DNA of 64,000 bases, from the NCBI GenBank assembly GCA_032622095.1, contig CP136068.1, positions 49,098,443 to 49,162,442 on the forward strand, in the 5' to 3' direction. Below the pieces are notes generated by a model. It was not told where the DNA came from. It saw only the letters and a program-made list of their open reading frames with translations, and did no database searches. The position numbers and the translations under genes were made by a program. The DNA is from Siphonodentalium dalli. Its lineage: Eukaryota > Mollusca > Scaphopoda > Gadilida > Siphonodentaliidae. Within the stretch, counting starts at the first letter, position 1, and each line of letters starts with the position of its first letter. Shown here piece by piece: positions 1 through 11,656 of this stretch.

Positions 1-594
1 AACTGTTAAATCACGCTTTTTCACCTGGACCTCGGAGCATTCACAAGTAGTGTTCAAACGATTAGTCGACAAATAATCGTTGACGTTGGTTTGTCGGAAA
101 ATCGACTCTAACTTCCACAGTCGACTAGTCGGAATACAGTATATAATCTCATCAGCTGGCCTTGACAATGCATGGTTTCACTAAATGTGGGTCAGAAAAG
201 CAGCAAAGATAGCTAGTCTATGTTCAAGAAGCTTTCCAAAGTCCGAACATATGTAATAATGTCGAGCTTGACATAGAACGCCGCCGAAATTCGCCAATGC
301 GATAATTCAAGTTAACCACTACTCATTTTCAATACAAGTGCACACATTACTGAAAACAGTATATAGACTACTAGTAAGCATGATGTTATCATTTATTTTG
401 ATTCAAATAGTCATGAAACGGCGACAATTAACTTGCTGAGAATATTTTTATATATATATACTCCCTATACCGCGGACGCAAAAATTCGTAGTGCGCTTTT
501 CTAACCAACACAGGTGAAGAGGGAGGAGCTTGCTACGTACGCATTACGGAAGTTATGGCAACTTACAAAGTAGGCCTATGTACGCATCATCGTA
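1..594. other. No gene seen; AT-rich sequence
   Basis: No open frame of substance and no recognisable repeat. There is a short TATATA run near 455-465. Confidence 0.4.
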
Positions 595-960
595 CCCTGC
601 TGGACAAAACAAGTGTCCGCTTAACCGCGGTGCGGTTAGGGTTGCCACTGCGGCCGAAATGCAATTACACTGCAGCTCCACCGGCTAACTAGTTGGGCCG
701 CGGTGTAATTTCCATTCAGCCATGGTATAGTTGCTGCGGTGTAAATTCATTAAACTGAAAAAAGACGATACAAACCAGAAATCTTACCACGGTGTGCATG
801 CCAATCGGTCGCGTTGTAGTTGCCTTTCGGCCAAGATGTGCTTGCCGTTTGGCCGCAGTGTACATGCCGTTCGGCCGCGGTGCTCAACTGCAGTTACAAA
901 CTCTGACACCGCGGCTGAACGGCAAATACACCGCGGTGATACTTGTTTTGTCCAGCAGGG
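595..960. mobile_element. Foldback MITE with TA target duplication (family 1)
   Basis: The ends are inverted copies: CCCTGCTGGACAAAACAAGT at the left and its reverse complement ending at 960. TA dinucleotides flank both sides (593-594, 961-962), as for Tc1/mariner-type insertions. The interior is built from many short GCCGTTCGGCC and GCGGTGTA motifs in both orientations. Two overlapping open frames cross it, but they only translate these motifs and are not genes. A second, inverted copy lies at 4769-5110. Confidence 0.8.
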
Positions 961-1853
961 TATATATAATCACTATAATGTGTGTCACACAGTGTGTGTG
1001 TTTTCTTTTGTTTTTTTATTATTTTGAGCTGACTCTGAGACTGAGTATCGTTTATTTTCTATACCCTGGCAGGGAAGCATTTATTTGATTTCATGATTAA
1101 ACAGAAAATCCCTCAATTATTTATTCTCATTATCATCGTAGATTCGTAGGGAACTTATTTGCGATCAGTGGGTTTCTAGAGCACCGGTTCATTTGCAGCA
1201 AAACCATGTGACGTGTCACGTGACACCACATATTCCTAAATCACTAAATTGTATTGTGGTTTAAAGTCACATATTTCCGACTTATTTTGTTTCAATCACG
1301 GAAAGTTTTAGATAGCAGAATTGATTACCTGCCAACTTTCAGTGTAATTAACAGCAAGTTATCACATAATCCTTACAGTACATGGATGCACATCAGATGA
1401 TCAGAAATGTGTGTTTAATACGTGCATACAGTGCGAGTTGTTTCTATCACAGTGGTATCTGCTACTTGGTCGGTAACATCAAAGAGAGTCTGTCGTAAAT
1501 AGTTTACACGGAGTTGATTCACGTGCCTGTTGGTGTGTCATTCATAACAGACAGTTGTTTATTTAAAGTGGGTTAAACTCCGTTTTTTGTGAATATTCAA
1601 GGATGCCATTTTAATCTTGGATGACGATTTCGTATTAACAAATAGTCGTCTCCGAGTGAAGCTGTTCGCTTTATCCAATCAGGTAAGCCACATAAACCGG
1701 ACGTTCTTGACCTTCAAAAATAAATATCCTGCAAAAACAAATGGATTGTTCCCTACTTTTTATGGCAAAATCTGATATTTTCGGGAAAGTCACTACCAAA
1801 GCTAACAGGTCTTAATTAAAACATCGTTAATTGCGCCTAAGCCGTGGTGAGTC
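961..1853. other. No gene seen; contains an E-box palindrome
   Basis: Unassigned sequence. GTCACGTGAC at 1215-1224 is a perfect 10 bp palindrome containing CACGTG. A TG-rich patch follows the MITE near 980-1010. Confidence 0.35.
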
Positions 1854-3505
1854 CACAGGGGTTTGTCAGAATGATGGTAAATAAAAAATATAAGAGATAT
1901 ATAGATATATATAGATATATAAGTAATAAATAAAGAATAGGGTTGCAACTACTCTAGTGATCCGAATAATAGTAGGGGTCGGAATAATAGTAGGGGGTGG
2001 AAAATTTGCCAAATTTTAATAATAGTAGGGGTCGGAATAATAGTAGGGGGTGGAAATGTCAATGAAAAAGGAGATCATTGAAGAACACTGATTTAATTAT
2101 CAAACAAAAACTTATAATAAACACTCCTCGACCCAGCACGGACAACGTCTGGTTCTTGCAGAACCTTTTCAATGTCATTGATTTGAACGGAGAACACCGC
2201 GTCAACACTTTTATACGAATTTTCTTTGGTCGGAAGCGGTCCACCAACTACTCAATTGTGTTCTAATTAAAGAAACTTTCAAACGTGAGCCCCAGACGTT
2301 GATTAACTTCTTAGTTAATAACGTGTCAATTGTAAAAAAAAACACAGACATAACGCGTTGTCACCTTTGTTCGCCTCACTGAACGATAAACAATACCCGC
2401 AGAGGGGGGTCTGTCTATTGCAATAGGGTCGCACGAATTGCAAAATAGCGACACGTGCGAGGATGGAGTTACTTCCCATGGATCAAATCATTGATTATAT
2501 TGCGATGCCAGACGGTTGCGCGAATTCTTTGAACGTATTCCGTTTCATGCATGCCATTTGATTAAAAACTACGAATAATGCGATCATTCATGGAGTATGG
2601 GTGATCAAAATTAAATAATCGTAGGGGCTTGAATAAGAATCGTAGGGGGTGGATTTTTTCTCCAAAATTAACAATCGTAGTAGGGGGATTAGCGATTTAC
2701 GTAATTTTTTTTTTTTTTTTAGTATCACGAAATTTAGAAACGTGAAAAAACGTTCCGCTCGTGGCACTCTCCATATTCATTGCTATTATCATGACTGTTA
2801 TACATCAACGTGACCGCTGTGATTTACATTTAGCATGACATTGGCAATATCACCTTATGTTCACTTTATATCACCGCAACGCCAGGTTTAATTTTCGAAC
2901 CGTCCGCTGATTTCGTGGACACGCGACCATGTACATCCGTTGTAATTAGTTGGCGGTGTCGGGCAAAAATGTACACATATAATAAAAGGGCCGAGGAATC
3001 TGTGCCGTTTGCATCATGCTGTCCGAATATTTCCGGGGCATGTTAATGTTAGTAACGATGTAACATTTAAAAGATTTAGGTCAAAATATTCGGACCACTG
3101 CTGCAAACAACTTGGTCCAAGAGTTGATCAAGTTTTACAGGACACCGTACCCAGCAGCGTGTCACCGAGGGCAGCCAACGCTTCGAAAATGAAACTTGCC
3201 GTTGCAGTGATTTAAAGAGAAAATAGGTGATGTAGTCAATGCGAAATTAAATTTCAGCCACATGCGGTCATATTGATGTATATTAATAGTCATAATGGCA
3301 ATCTGTCTGAAGATCGCTACAATCGATAACGTTTTGGCTTTCCTATTTTCGAGGCAAAAAATTTATAAATAAACATTTGTAGGTCAAATCACTAATCCCC
3401 TTGATTCATTCCTATACTCTTATTACTATTTATTATTACTACTATTTATTATTATTTGTATATATTTATTATTATTATTATTTATTATCATTCTGACAAA
3501 CTCCT
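1854..3505. mobile_element. 1.65 kb TIR element with subterminal GTAGGGG repeats
   Basis: The left end CACAGGGGTTTGTCAGAATG is matched in inverse at about 3484-3508. GTGGTGAGTC is directly repeated at 1844-1853 and 3506-3515; part of it overlaps the TIR, so the true TSD is 7 to 10 bp. Inside the left end, AATAATAGTAGGGG recurs four times (about 1966-2055), with diverged copies near 2622-2690; the right end is made of TTATTA repeats. Two open frames of 62 codons on opposite strands at 2059-2266 are mirror shadows. No transposase is seen, so the element is non-autonomous. Confidence 0.65.
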
Positions 3506-3515
3506 GTGGTGAGTC

Positions 3516-4480
3516 GTTTAGTTTTTTGACTTATAAACGAAAATTCAAAATGCGCTTTTCTCGTGGTATGACGATAATCGATGGAGGTGTGTAAATCACA
3601 TTAAAAACGTAGCTCAATCGGGCTACAGCCTACAGTAGACAAAACGAGCTACGTAGACCGTTTTGGATGTGTGCCCGACCTGTTCAATATTCAAGAAATT
3701 TTGAGTTCCCTCTCTTACAACAGTCACAGTGAGTATTGTACCAGTAAGACCAATTGAACTATTTTAGCTCGATCGGGGTATTATAGATCGATCTCTGGTT
3801 CACCGACCTGCTCTGTCTGTGCTCAACACTGTCACTGACAACAGAGACAACTTACTGTCGGATATTATTATTCCCAAGGTTTTAATTGTGAAAACTGCAA
3901 CTCATGATTCCAATATAATTCCTCACACGTGTAATTAGATGAAGTAATCAAGCACTAATTACGTTAGTTTGTCAACAAGTCACTTACAACTTATAGAGGA
4001 ATTCGCGCGAAATCATTCGCGGGTTTATTTTCACCGGAAACAAGAAAAAGTTGTCGTTCTTGAAACACCTGTCTCGGCTGTGTTCGTGCATCAGGACGCA
4101 GTCGCCGCAGTTTCTGTTGTCACAAAATTAAATTCGATACAGAAGTTCAGAACGCTCGAGTGTGACTGTCGAACACCTTCTTTCACTACACAAGGACAGC
4201 TGGAACCGAGAACGATTATTTATATAATATTACAACTGACTGTACCGTTTCTATAGGCCGTTAGTCGTTACCAAAAAAGTCGTCTTTATAATCAACTTCA
4301 AGGATTTAGGGATTCCGCTTCCAGGTTCGGGTCGGCTCACAGCTTACACGAATACGGATATTTTGGCGATTTATGGCGATTAATTATTAGACAGGTATAT
4401 AACGGTAATCTAGCTTATATTAATTTTGACAGCTATTTACCTACCATTGCTTAATTGTATTTTCCTATTCAATCTGCAAG
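3516..4480. other. No gene supported
   Basis: A 95-codon open frame at 3969-4256 has no domain, repeat or splice context that I recognise, and I do not call it a gene. The rest looks like unique intergenic sequence. Confidence 0.35.
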
Positions 4481-4645
4481 GATCCGGGCCAACTCGTCCC
4501 AGGATCAACTCGGTCCAGACAGTTTTGGGTGGGAGCTGGCCCAGTCTGACTGAGTAGTGAGTGACTCTGAAATTGAATACAATAAATTAATAATGGAGCC
4601 CCCAGGCTACAGCTGGCCCAGCTTATATGGCCGAGTTGGCCTGGG
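4481..4645. repeat. GGCCAGCTCGTCCCAGG repeat, copy 1
   Basis: GGGCCAACTCGTCCCAGG, then a CGGTCCAGACAGTTTT block, then GAGCTGGCCCAG. The same order occurs in inverse at 9130-9218, and related pieces lie at 8103-8197 and 8436-8490. A dispersed short repeat with self-complementary ends. Confidence 0.55.
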
Positions 4646-4665
4646 AATTGAATTTGTGTTAAGTT

Positions 4666-5356
4666 AGTGAACGTTCAGACGACCACGATTCAATCGTAAG
4701 TGCAGGAATCGGGCCCGACAAAATCGTGGATAGTTTGCAATGTTGACACGATTGCAATGTCATCATACCCCGCTGCGGCGCTGGACAAAACAAGTGTCCA
4801 TTGGCACCGCAGTGTATTTGCAGTTCGGCTGTGGTGTCAGAGTTTGTAACTGCAGTTGAGCACCACGGCCGAACGGCAAGTACACTGCGGCCAAACGGCA
4901 AGTTCACTGCGGCCGAAAGGCAACTACCCTCGCGGTCGAATGGCATGTACACCGTGGTTAGATTTCTGTTTTGTATTGTCTTTTTTCAGTTTGATGAAAC
5001 TACACCGTAGCAACTACATTGTACACCATGCCGAATGGCAATTACACTGCGGCCCAACTGTAGTTAGCCGGTGGAACCGCGGTGTAGTTGCATTTCGGCC
5101 GCTGTGCCCTGCGATCTTTCCAGCCACGATTTTTATACACACGACTGCGATTACGGCGCAAGTGGATGTACTAGCTAGTATCCAAGGATACACCATGATT
5201 TCGAATCTAAAATCTGGATCTGGATCAAACAGTGGTTGACATCATTTTTTGACTTGCAATATTGACATGAGCGTGCGCAGTCTAACTACCGGTTACTTGC
5301 TACAACTTCCGGTTTCTTCCACTTACCATTGAATCGTGGTCATCTGAACATTCACT
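4666..5356. mobile_element. TIR element carrying a nested family 1 MITE
   Basis: The left end (AGTGAACGTTCAGACGACCA) and the right end (inverse, ending at 5356) match over about 37 bp with four differences. The interior from about 4769 to 5110 is a second-family insertion. No convincing TSD is visible. No coding function is supported for the open frames that cross it. Confidence 0.6.
4769..5110 (-). mobile_element. Second copy of family 1 MITE, inverted and damaged
   Basis: It carries the CTGGACAAAACAAGTGTCC end at about 4781-4799 and the same GCGGTGTA/GCCGTTCGGCC interior as 595-960, in reverse orientation. The opposite TIR is missing and the outer end has a short extra CGGCG segment, so it is a decayed copy. 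A 127-codon open frame starting at 4856 comes entirely from this repeat and its flank. Confidence 0.65.
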
Positions 5357-5365
5357 TGATATACC

Positions 5366-5545
5366 AATAACATGATTTTTTAGGGCGTTATGGTTTATTA
5401 ATGACCTGACAGGAATGATTAACAGCCCAAGGGCCTATTAGAGGCCCGAGACAGAGTCGAGGGCTGCTAATAGGACTGAGGGCTGTTAATAATTCCTGGA
5501 GGGACGTTAATAAACCAAGGCGCCCGACAAAATCATGTTATTACT
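5366..5545. mobile_element. Short TIR MITE
   Basis: AATAACATGATTTTTTAGGGCG at the left pairs with its inverse at about 5519-5545 (two differences). GGTTTATTAA also pairs with TTAATAAACC, and the middle holds GGGCTGTTAA/TTAACAGCCC pairs. A foldback of about 180 bp. Confidence 0.6.
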
Positions 5546-5583
5546 ATTATTAACACTCCGCCCTAGTAGTGTGATCACATGAT

Positions 5584-5750
5584 CGGCGACTTAACCGGAA
5601 GCGGGCGGTGTAGTTAATGAAAACAAATCTTCATTAACACTAGTTGGTGGACCCAACTATTCAAACAGAGCTAAACGCTTTGCTCTGATAATAAACGTCA
5701 GGTTTACGGACTACATTAACGCCCGCCGCCTGCTTCCGGTCAACTTCGCC
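5584..5750. repeat. Foldback repeat
   Basis: Arms at 5584-5619 and 5714-5750 share the core CCGGAAGC/GCTTCCGG and GGGCG/CGCCC in inverted order. A smaller TTAATGAA/TTCATTAA hairpin lies at the inner edge of the left arm. No TSD identified. Confidence 0.5.
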
Positions 5751-5870
5751 TCAAAATTATGGAATCTTATCATGCGGGTAAAATACTGTTAATCTACTAG
5801 AGAATGCCCTCTATAGTGGTAATAATATACATGTATGTTTATACATTAATTTCTTAAGTTCAGATGTACG

Positions 5871-7614
5871 GTATGCTGGGAGACCAAATTCACATTTATT
5901 AACAATTGTGCTACAGCGTAATTCAATTGCGCTTCAGCGCAATCCAGCATGATTCATATCAATTGCGCTGAAGCGCATTGAATTCAATTGCGCTGAGGCG
6001 CAATTATTGTTACAAGCTTACACCCCTGAACCCTGTTAGCCATATACTAGTACTCTTGGGCTCCAAATAAACATGCATGCACGTTTATTATTTTCTTGGG
6101 AAATTTCCCCCCTGCACAGTGCTTATTTGGGTCTGCACCAGACCTGTTTAATCTTCCGGATCGTGCGGGAGACTACCGGTTTGAGGCCTCATCTCCCGCT
6201 CTCCCGGATTAAGCTTGTAATCTCACGGTTTCAATCAAATCAACAACAATAAATTTAATGTCAAAATTGTCAAAACGCGGAAGTTTTTTCAATTGAAACC
6301 ACGTGTGAACGAGATTTGCCGAGATCAGGTGTGCTCCATTAATTGATAACCGGAGTAGACACCGTGGCCTGCCTCTGGCGTTTATTATTACACTGCATCT
6401 TTGTTGCGACTAATGACTCGCACTCTTTCAAAAGAAATTAATTGAATGTATGGCAGTTTGTTTTCTTTGGGGATCAATAATTACTATAAGCAACCCAAGC
6501 ATGGCGTGTTACTAAATAAATGGCGTGTTAGTAAATAAATGTGTGTTAGTAAATAAATGGGTTTATTTCTGCAATAAATCATTCTAGTTTACCAGTTCTT
6601 GTGTTAAATTTAGAAATGTCCGGTGTTTTAATTCGGCGAAACGCTGCCAAAATGACAGTGACGAAGTTGTTGATAGTCCATCGAAATGACGCCGATATGA
6701 CTCCAAGTATAGGGATTCGTAGGCCGAAGAATTTTCTTGGTTTTAAATGTTATAGCGCTAGACATTGATATCACTAATGAAATAATTATCAACAAAAAAA
6801 TATTCAATTTTTTTTATTTGAATAAATACATTCAAATGTGATCAGAAATATGCATTTACATTAATTCATCCTTTGAAAAGTGAAGATTAATTATATTTAA
6901 CTACTTTTAAAATCACTACCCACCATTTTTCAGGAAGAAATAGTGAAAATGTAACTTTTTAGCTGCAATTTGTAATCTCCCTGACAAGACCCAAATCTCC
7001 CTGACTGAAGGGGCAGAATCTCACTGACAGATTTTTAGGCATTAAACAGGTCTGGTCTGCACGTTTATTAATTTTGAGGCTATGAAAATTGAAATCAGCA
7101 CAAACTCAAGATTTCTTAGCACACCGGTACCAAAATGATGAGCTTATAAATTTATGATGTACATATTCAAGTACCGTACATGTATATGACACGCATGTGT
7201 ACAGTTAAATATTGAATTAAACACAGCATAACACATACTGTGTTGATTCCTATACTTGACCTACATTTACTATAAAATTAATTTATTTAACAGTTGATGT
7301 TTTGCTCTGTTCCCCCTGCACTATTATTTGGGTCTGCACTTTTATTAACTTTCAATGGAATTTCCCCCCTGCACTATTACTTGGGCATGCACTTTTATTT
7401 GAAGCCCGAGAGTATGGGAAAATAATTGTGCTTCGGCGCAATTAATTTTGTATTGGATTTATTTATTAACTGGGGGTTAGCCATATATGGAAAATTAATT
7501 GCTCTGAAGCGCAATTGATTTTGAATTGCGCTGAAGCACAATTGAATTGTGCTGAAGCGCAATTAATTGCGCTGTAGCGCAATTATTAATTAATGTGAAT
7601 TTGGCCTCCCATAC
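5871..7614. mobile_element. 1.74 kb TIR element with AATTGCGCT palindromes, split by another element
   Basis: The ends are inverted copies: GACCAAATTCACATTTATTA at the left, its inverse ending near 7614. Each end then carries several copies of the near-palindrome AATTGCGCTTCAGCGCAATT, followed by a GCCATATA block and a CCCCCTGCAC/TTATTTGGG block in mirrored order. CAGATG occurs just outside both ends (5861-5866 and 7614-7619) and may be the TSD. The middle is occupied by a separate 918 bp element. Confidence 0.65.
6138..7055. mobile_element. 918 bp TIR element nested in 5871-7614
   Basis: It has perfect 15 bp inverted ends CCAGACCTGTTTAAT. TCTGCA is directly repeated at 6132-6137 and 7056-7061. 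Removing it restores a continuous GGGTCTGCACGTTTATTA-type sequence matching other parts of the host element. No transposase frame is visible. Confidence 0.75.
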
Positions 7615-8102
7615 AGATGATGATATATTTCAGAGTTTTGTCCATCAATTTTGACATTTAGACTACTTTTATAAGGCATGTTTGTTTACATATATAATAG
7701 TGAGTAATCAAATTAGTCGGTTTGAACAAGAAACATAAAGAATTCATAAATAACAAAATGAACTGTTTTCACATTCTGAATATTAAAGTTTCTCTTATTC
7801 TCTGTGAGTTCATCTCACTATCTCTGGGGTAATTTTCGGAAACCCTTAGAAGCCATTATTGTCCCCATTCCTATCAAAACAATATATGCAGGTTGTTTAC
7901 ATTGTATCCAGTCCTCACATTTCAGATTTAATATAAGCAGTGCAATGATTATCTGACATCATATCTTATTGTGCTCCGGTCGCTCAACGGGAAGATCCGA
8001 AGAACAAGAACGGATAGCGGCTATGTCCCAGAAACAACAGGGAAAAAAACAGCATTATGTCTAGAAATTTTCATTTCATCAATTTCATATATTATCCCTT
8101 GG
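7615..8102. other. No gene seen
   Basis: AT-rich sequence without a supported frame or repeat. Confidence 0.35.
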
Positions 8103-8490
8103 GTCGAGCCAGCCCGGGGCGAGCTGGCTCAGGATCACCTGGTCCAGGTCGACTGGACTGAGAGGCCCTGGGACGAGCTGGCCCGTTTCCATTTGCAAGC
8201 CTGAATTTGTGTTCAATGCATGCACAAAGTTGAAAAAGTGCACACTCTACAGTCTATGCGCATACATCTATGGTCCACTCCCACTGACTGACCCAGATCA
8301 TACCTGTCCCTATCTGTAGATATTGCAGTGCAGGAACCTTTCGGTTATAGACGTTCTGGTCTAGGTGCGTTCTTTAACTGGTCAGCCATTAATGTCCTTG
8401 CCCGATCGGACATGGTACTGTACCCACGACAACATGGAAACAGGCCAGCTCGTCCCCGGGCCCACTCGGTTCCAAGGGACACTGCATGTA
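8103..8490. repeat. GGCCAGCTCGTCC repeat, foldback pair
   Basis: GGACGAGCTGGCCCGTTTCC near 8174-8194 is matched in inverse by GGAAACAGGCCAGCTCGTCC near 8437-8456. The sequence between them (about 8215-8430) is not recognised. Open frames on both strands at 8328-8618 overlap and are shadows of this GC-rich stretch. Confidence 0.5.
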
Positions 8491-9129
8491 TATATTCGCC
8501 GGTATGCAACAGAAGAGACATGGCTGCATGGGACAAAATCCATTTGGGGAGGGGTGTAAAACCCGGGACTTGCAATTTACAACTTACAAGTTACAGCCAT
8601 TTTGACCTGAACGTTTGATGTTCGAGAACAAAACAAACTCAACGTGAAGCAAAATAGACCAACGAATGTGCATTTTGTCTCGCCGGTTTCACAATAGTTC
8701 AATATATAAGTCGTAAGCCATCATTTTCACAAACGAATATTTATTAATTCCATAAGCATAATAATATATGAAGTAACTAAGTATACTCACGCATGCGCAA
8801 GTGTGAAGCATGATTAGCCGACTGGTTACTGTGTAAACAACTTGCTTATATTGTTTTGATAGGAGTGGGGCATTAATGGTTTGTAAAGGTTTTCCCATAT
8901 AGTGAGATGAAAGAATAATTTATTGAGAATGCGAAAACAGTACAATATTGTTTATTCATGAATTCACCGCATTCTCGTTCAAACAGATTAATGTGACTCC
9001 TGCCTATTATCTTTGTAAACAAACATGCCTAACTTTTTTGAAAGTAATCAAAATGTCAAAATTGATGGACAAAACCCTGAAATATATCATAAACTTAACT
9101 TAAGAAATTCATATCCACAAATTTTATTC
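8491..9129. other. No gene seen
   Basis: AT-rich. A 69-codon minus frame (8689-8898) shows no domain. Confidence 0.35.
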
Positions 9130-9218
9130 CTGGACCCACTTGACCACAAAAGCTGGGCCAGCTCATCCCAAAAACTGTCTGGACCGAATGGGCCCTGGGA
9201 CAAGCTGGCCCGGATCCC
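9130..9218. repeat. GGCCAGCTCGTCC repeat, inverted copy
   Basis: Its reverse complement follows 4481-4645 block for block: GGATCCGGGCCAGC, TTGTCCCAGG, CGGTCCAGACAGTTTTTGGG, GAGCTGGCCCAGC. The 107-codon open frame at 9025-9348 runs through it and is not supported as a gene. Confidence 0.55.
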
Positions 9219-9402
9219 AACAACATATCTGACAAATGTTGCAATGGGAGAAGTTGGCATTTTGCATTCAGATCTTTATTCAGTGATCTCGAATGAGACT
9301 TTTCATCCTGACAAACTTGGTACCATATTGCGATTCCCAGTCTGCTAGCACGAGACCAGTACGGTACACTACCTCTCAGCTACCGACTTCCCTGTTGTGA
9401 AT

Positions 9403-10770
9403 CTCTACACCGACTAACCCCAGTAGAGATCATATTCCACTAGTACAAAACCTTGGTACTTTTTAAAGTTTTGACAGGGAACATAATAAATTTGAAACAA
9501 TAACGCGGGGAATATATTTCGTAGTTATCATCTGTTCCTTAATAATGTATACTTCACTGTAGGCGAATGTCCCAATTCAAAATTGCATGCATTTGTGAGC
9601 CGATATCGCAATAAATATTGAATTAATTATCCAGGAGAAATGTCATAATTGTACTGTTATAATCAAAATAATTAACTTGAAAAACGGGGTGATACCCCGG
9701 TAATGATCACAGTAGTATATGACTATACGGTATCCACAGCAGTATCGAAACAGTCACTGCGGTGGAGTTAAGGTACAGTTTGGTTATGATACCGCTGTCT
9801 ATTAGCAGGTCATCACACCAAAAATTGAAGAAAATAATACATCCATGAAGATGTTGTTAAAGATACGGTTAGCATTAGCAGTGGGTAATGCTTTTAAAAT
9901 AGTGTAGTCAAATCCGTTCTAACCACCATAATACAGAAATAATATTATATTATAGATAAATTGTGTTCTTATACCAATGATAAATATTGTCAAGTTACAT
10001 GTGGTACTGTTTGTTATGTAAACAAACACCATGTTATGTAAATAAACAGTCCGTAAAGAGTATGCGATAAGCAAAACACTCAACACCGAGGAGACCCCCC
10101 TCTAATTGAACTTTGGTTAATAATGCCACCAAGTTGTTTTCAACATACCTGTATAGCTATCACTGATCTTCACCTATTAAGACTTTGTTGTTGAATGGGT
10201 CACCATGAATCACTCACTCTCCTATACAATCGCCACGGTGTTGAGTGTTTTGCTTATCGCTCACTATTATGTGCTCTATATAAACAAACACTTGGCTCAC
10301 ACAGTGTTTTGTGGATAATAAAGCATTCATATGATCATTATTTTATACTATTAGTATATACTATTATTTCTAAATTATTACTTATAACGAAGGCCATATC
10401 ATATGTGCCTTTAAGTTTCACAGATATTAGAAGAATCACTGCGTTATATTTTCATGCCTGCGAACCGTGACTGCATGCATCATGGTGTAACCACAGTACA
10501 CACAGTATTATCGGGGTGACACCACATTGGAGATGGTCAATTACTTTAAGTATACTAGTAGCTGTATGCATCGAAAAGCAAAATCGCTCACAAATTTACT
10601 TAGATTGTGAAATTTTGATTTGGTAGCTTCATACATTATCAAGGAACGGGTAATAACTAATAAATATATTCCACGCATTATTTTTATAAGGTTCCCAGTC
10701 AAAGCATTAAATAGTTCCAAGGTTTTGTACTGGTGGAATATGATCTCTACAGGCGTTAGCCAGAGTAGAG
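9403..10770. mobile_element. Long-TIR element, about 1.37 kb, with central hairpin
   Basis: The left arm (from about 9403) and right arm (ending about 10770) match in inverse for over 200 bp with moderate divergence. Shared blocks are GAGATCATATTCCAC, GTACAAAACCTTGG, GGGAACATAATAAA-like, GGAATATATTT, TAATGTAT and TTTGTGAGC. The centre has a further perfect inverted repeat, CGATAAGCAAAACACTCAAC (about 10065-10088 and 10236-10260). No TSD is recognised and no transposase is seen. Confidence 0.6.
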
Positions 10771-11107
10771 TATCATGGTGTGATCTACCATTGACCCAGT
10801 CGCACTTTCATCAACCTGCACGAAAACAACAATGAAAAGTTCAATTGACTCTAATTGACTGAGCAATAATTCAGACAGAATCAGTGATCGCAAGACCTAG
10901 AAAAAACTTTCATGCGACCTGTTTTTCGTTTTTGGTAACGCGCCAAATTAGCAGAAATGGACCCCCCCTGGTGCCACCCCTGCTTCATCACTTGGAAATA
11001 AGTCGCAATTGAAATGCAATAAATTGAGTCATGACTGCTTTGGCAGATTGCTGCTTCAGGTTTCCAGCACGCACTGCAAACAACGTTCATGACTGAAAAA
11101 TACACTC
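10771..11107. other. No gene seen
   Basis: No supported frame; a 74-codon minus frame at 10881-11105 has no recognisable feature. Confidence 0.3.
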
Positions 11108-11193
11108 ATGTGCTCTAGGAACGAACAACATGGTAATTATAATGAAAATGAATAAATGGCTTGAGTCATAAATTCATTTTCATTATAATATAA
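11108..11193. repeat. Solo hairpin related to the core of the TTAA MITE at 37973
   Basis: ATTATAATGAAAATGAAT and its inverse surround a short loop. The left shoulder GTGCTCTAGGAACGA resembles GTGCTCTATGAACGA at about 38080-38094, and the hairpin matches the centre of that element. The outer TIRs of the element are absent here. Confidence 0.55.
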
Positions 11194-11656
11194 TTACAAT
11201 AGGCAACCACTTACCGTATATAATCTGTCTTCTCTTGCTTATTTATCCGGAATATACTTCCAGATGAATAATAGATGATTCCATTGTTTACTTTTATAAC
11301 TGTCAAGAGTAGGAGAATCCAATTTGTATTGACAGGGTTAAAAAGGAGACCCTTAATTCTGAAGCTTAGTATTTTGAACATTTCGATTGAAAACTAGACC
11401 AAGTCTTCTCAGTTCACAACAGCTTGGAATTTCGGTTGGGTTGATGCTGTTTTGGACCCAGTCCCATCCCGTTGAAAAGATGTAATACATTTACGCGTGG
11501 AGCCTGGGCATTCATTTGAATCCCTGAATGTGATTAATCATCGGACTTGTCCATGATTAATCTGTCTTCAAAATGATATACTAGTACCTCTATTACCTAT
11601 AGTACCTGATATCATTTACCATGATAGAAAAGGTAATGTAATGATACGATAATTTA
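11194..11656. other. No gene seen
   Basis: Unassigned AT-rich sequence. Confidence 0.3.

Noticed and set aside
4856-5239. 127-codon open frame
   Set aside because: It translates the GCGGTGTA repeat of a MITE copy and its flank; mirror frames exist on the other strand.
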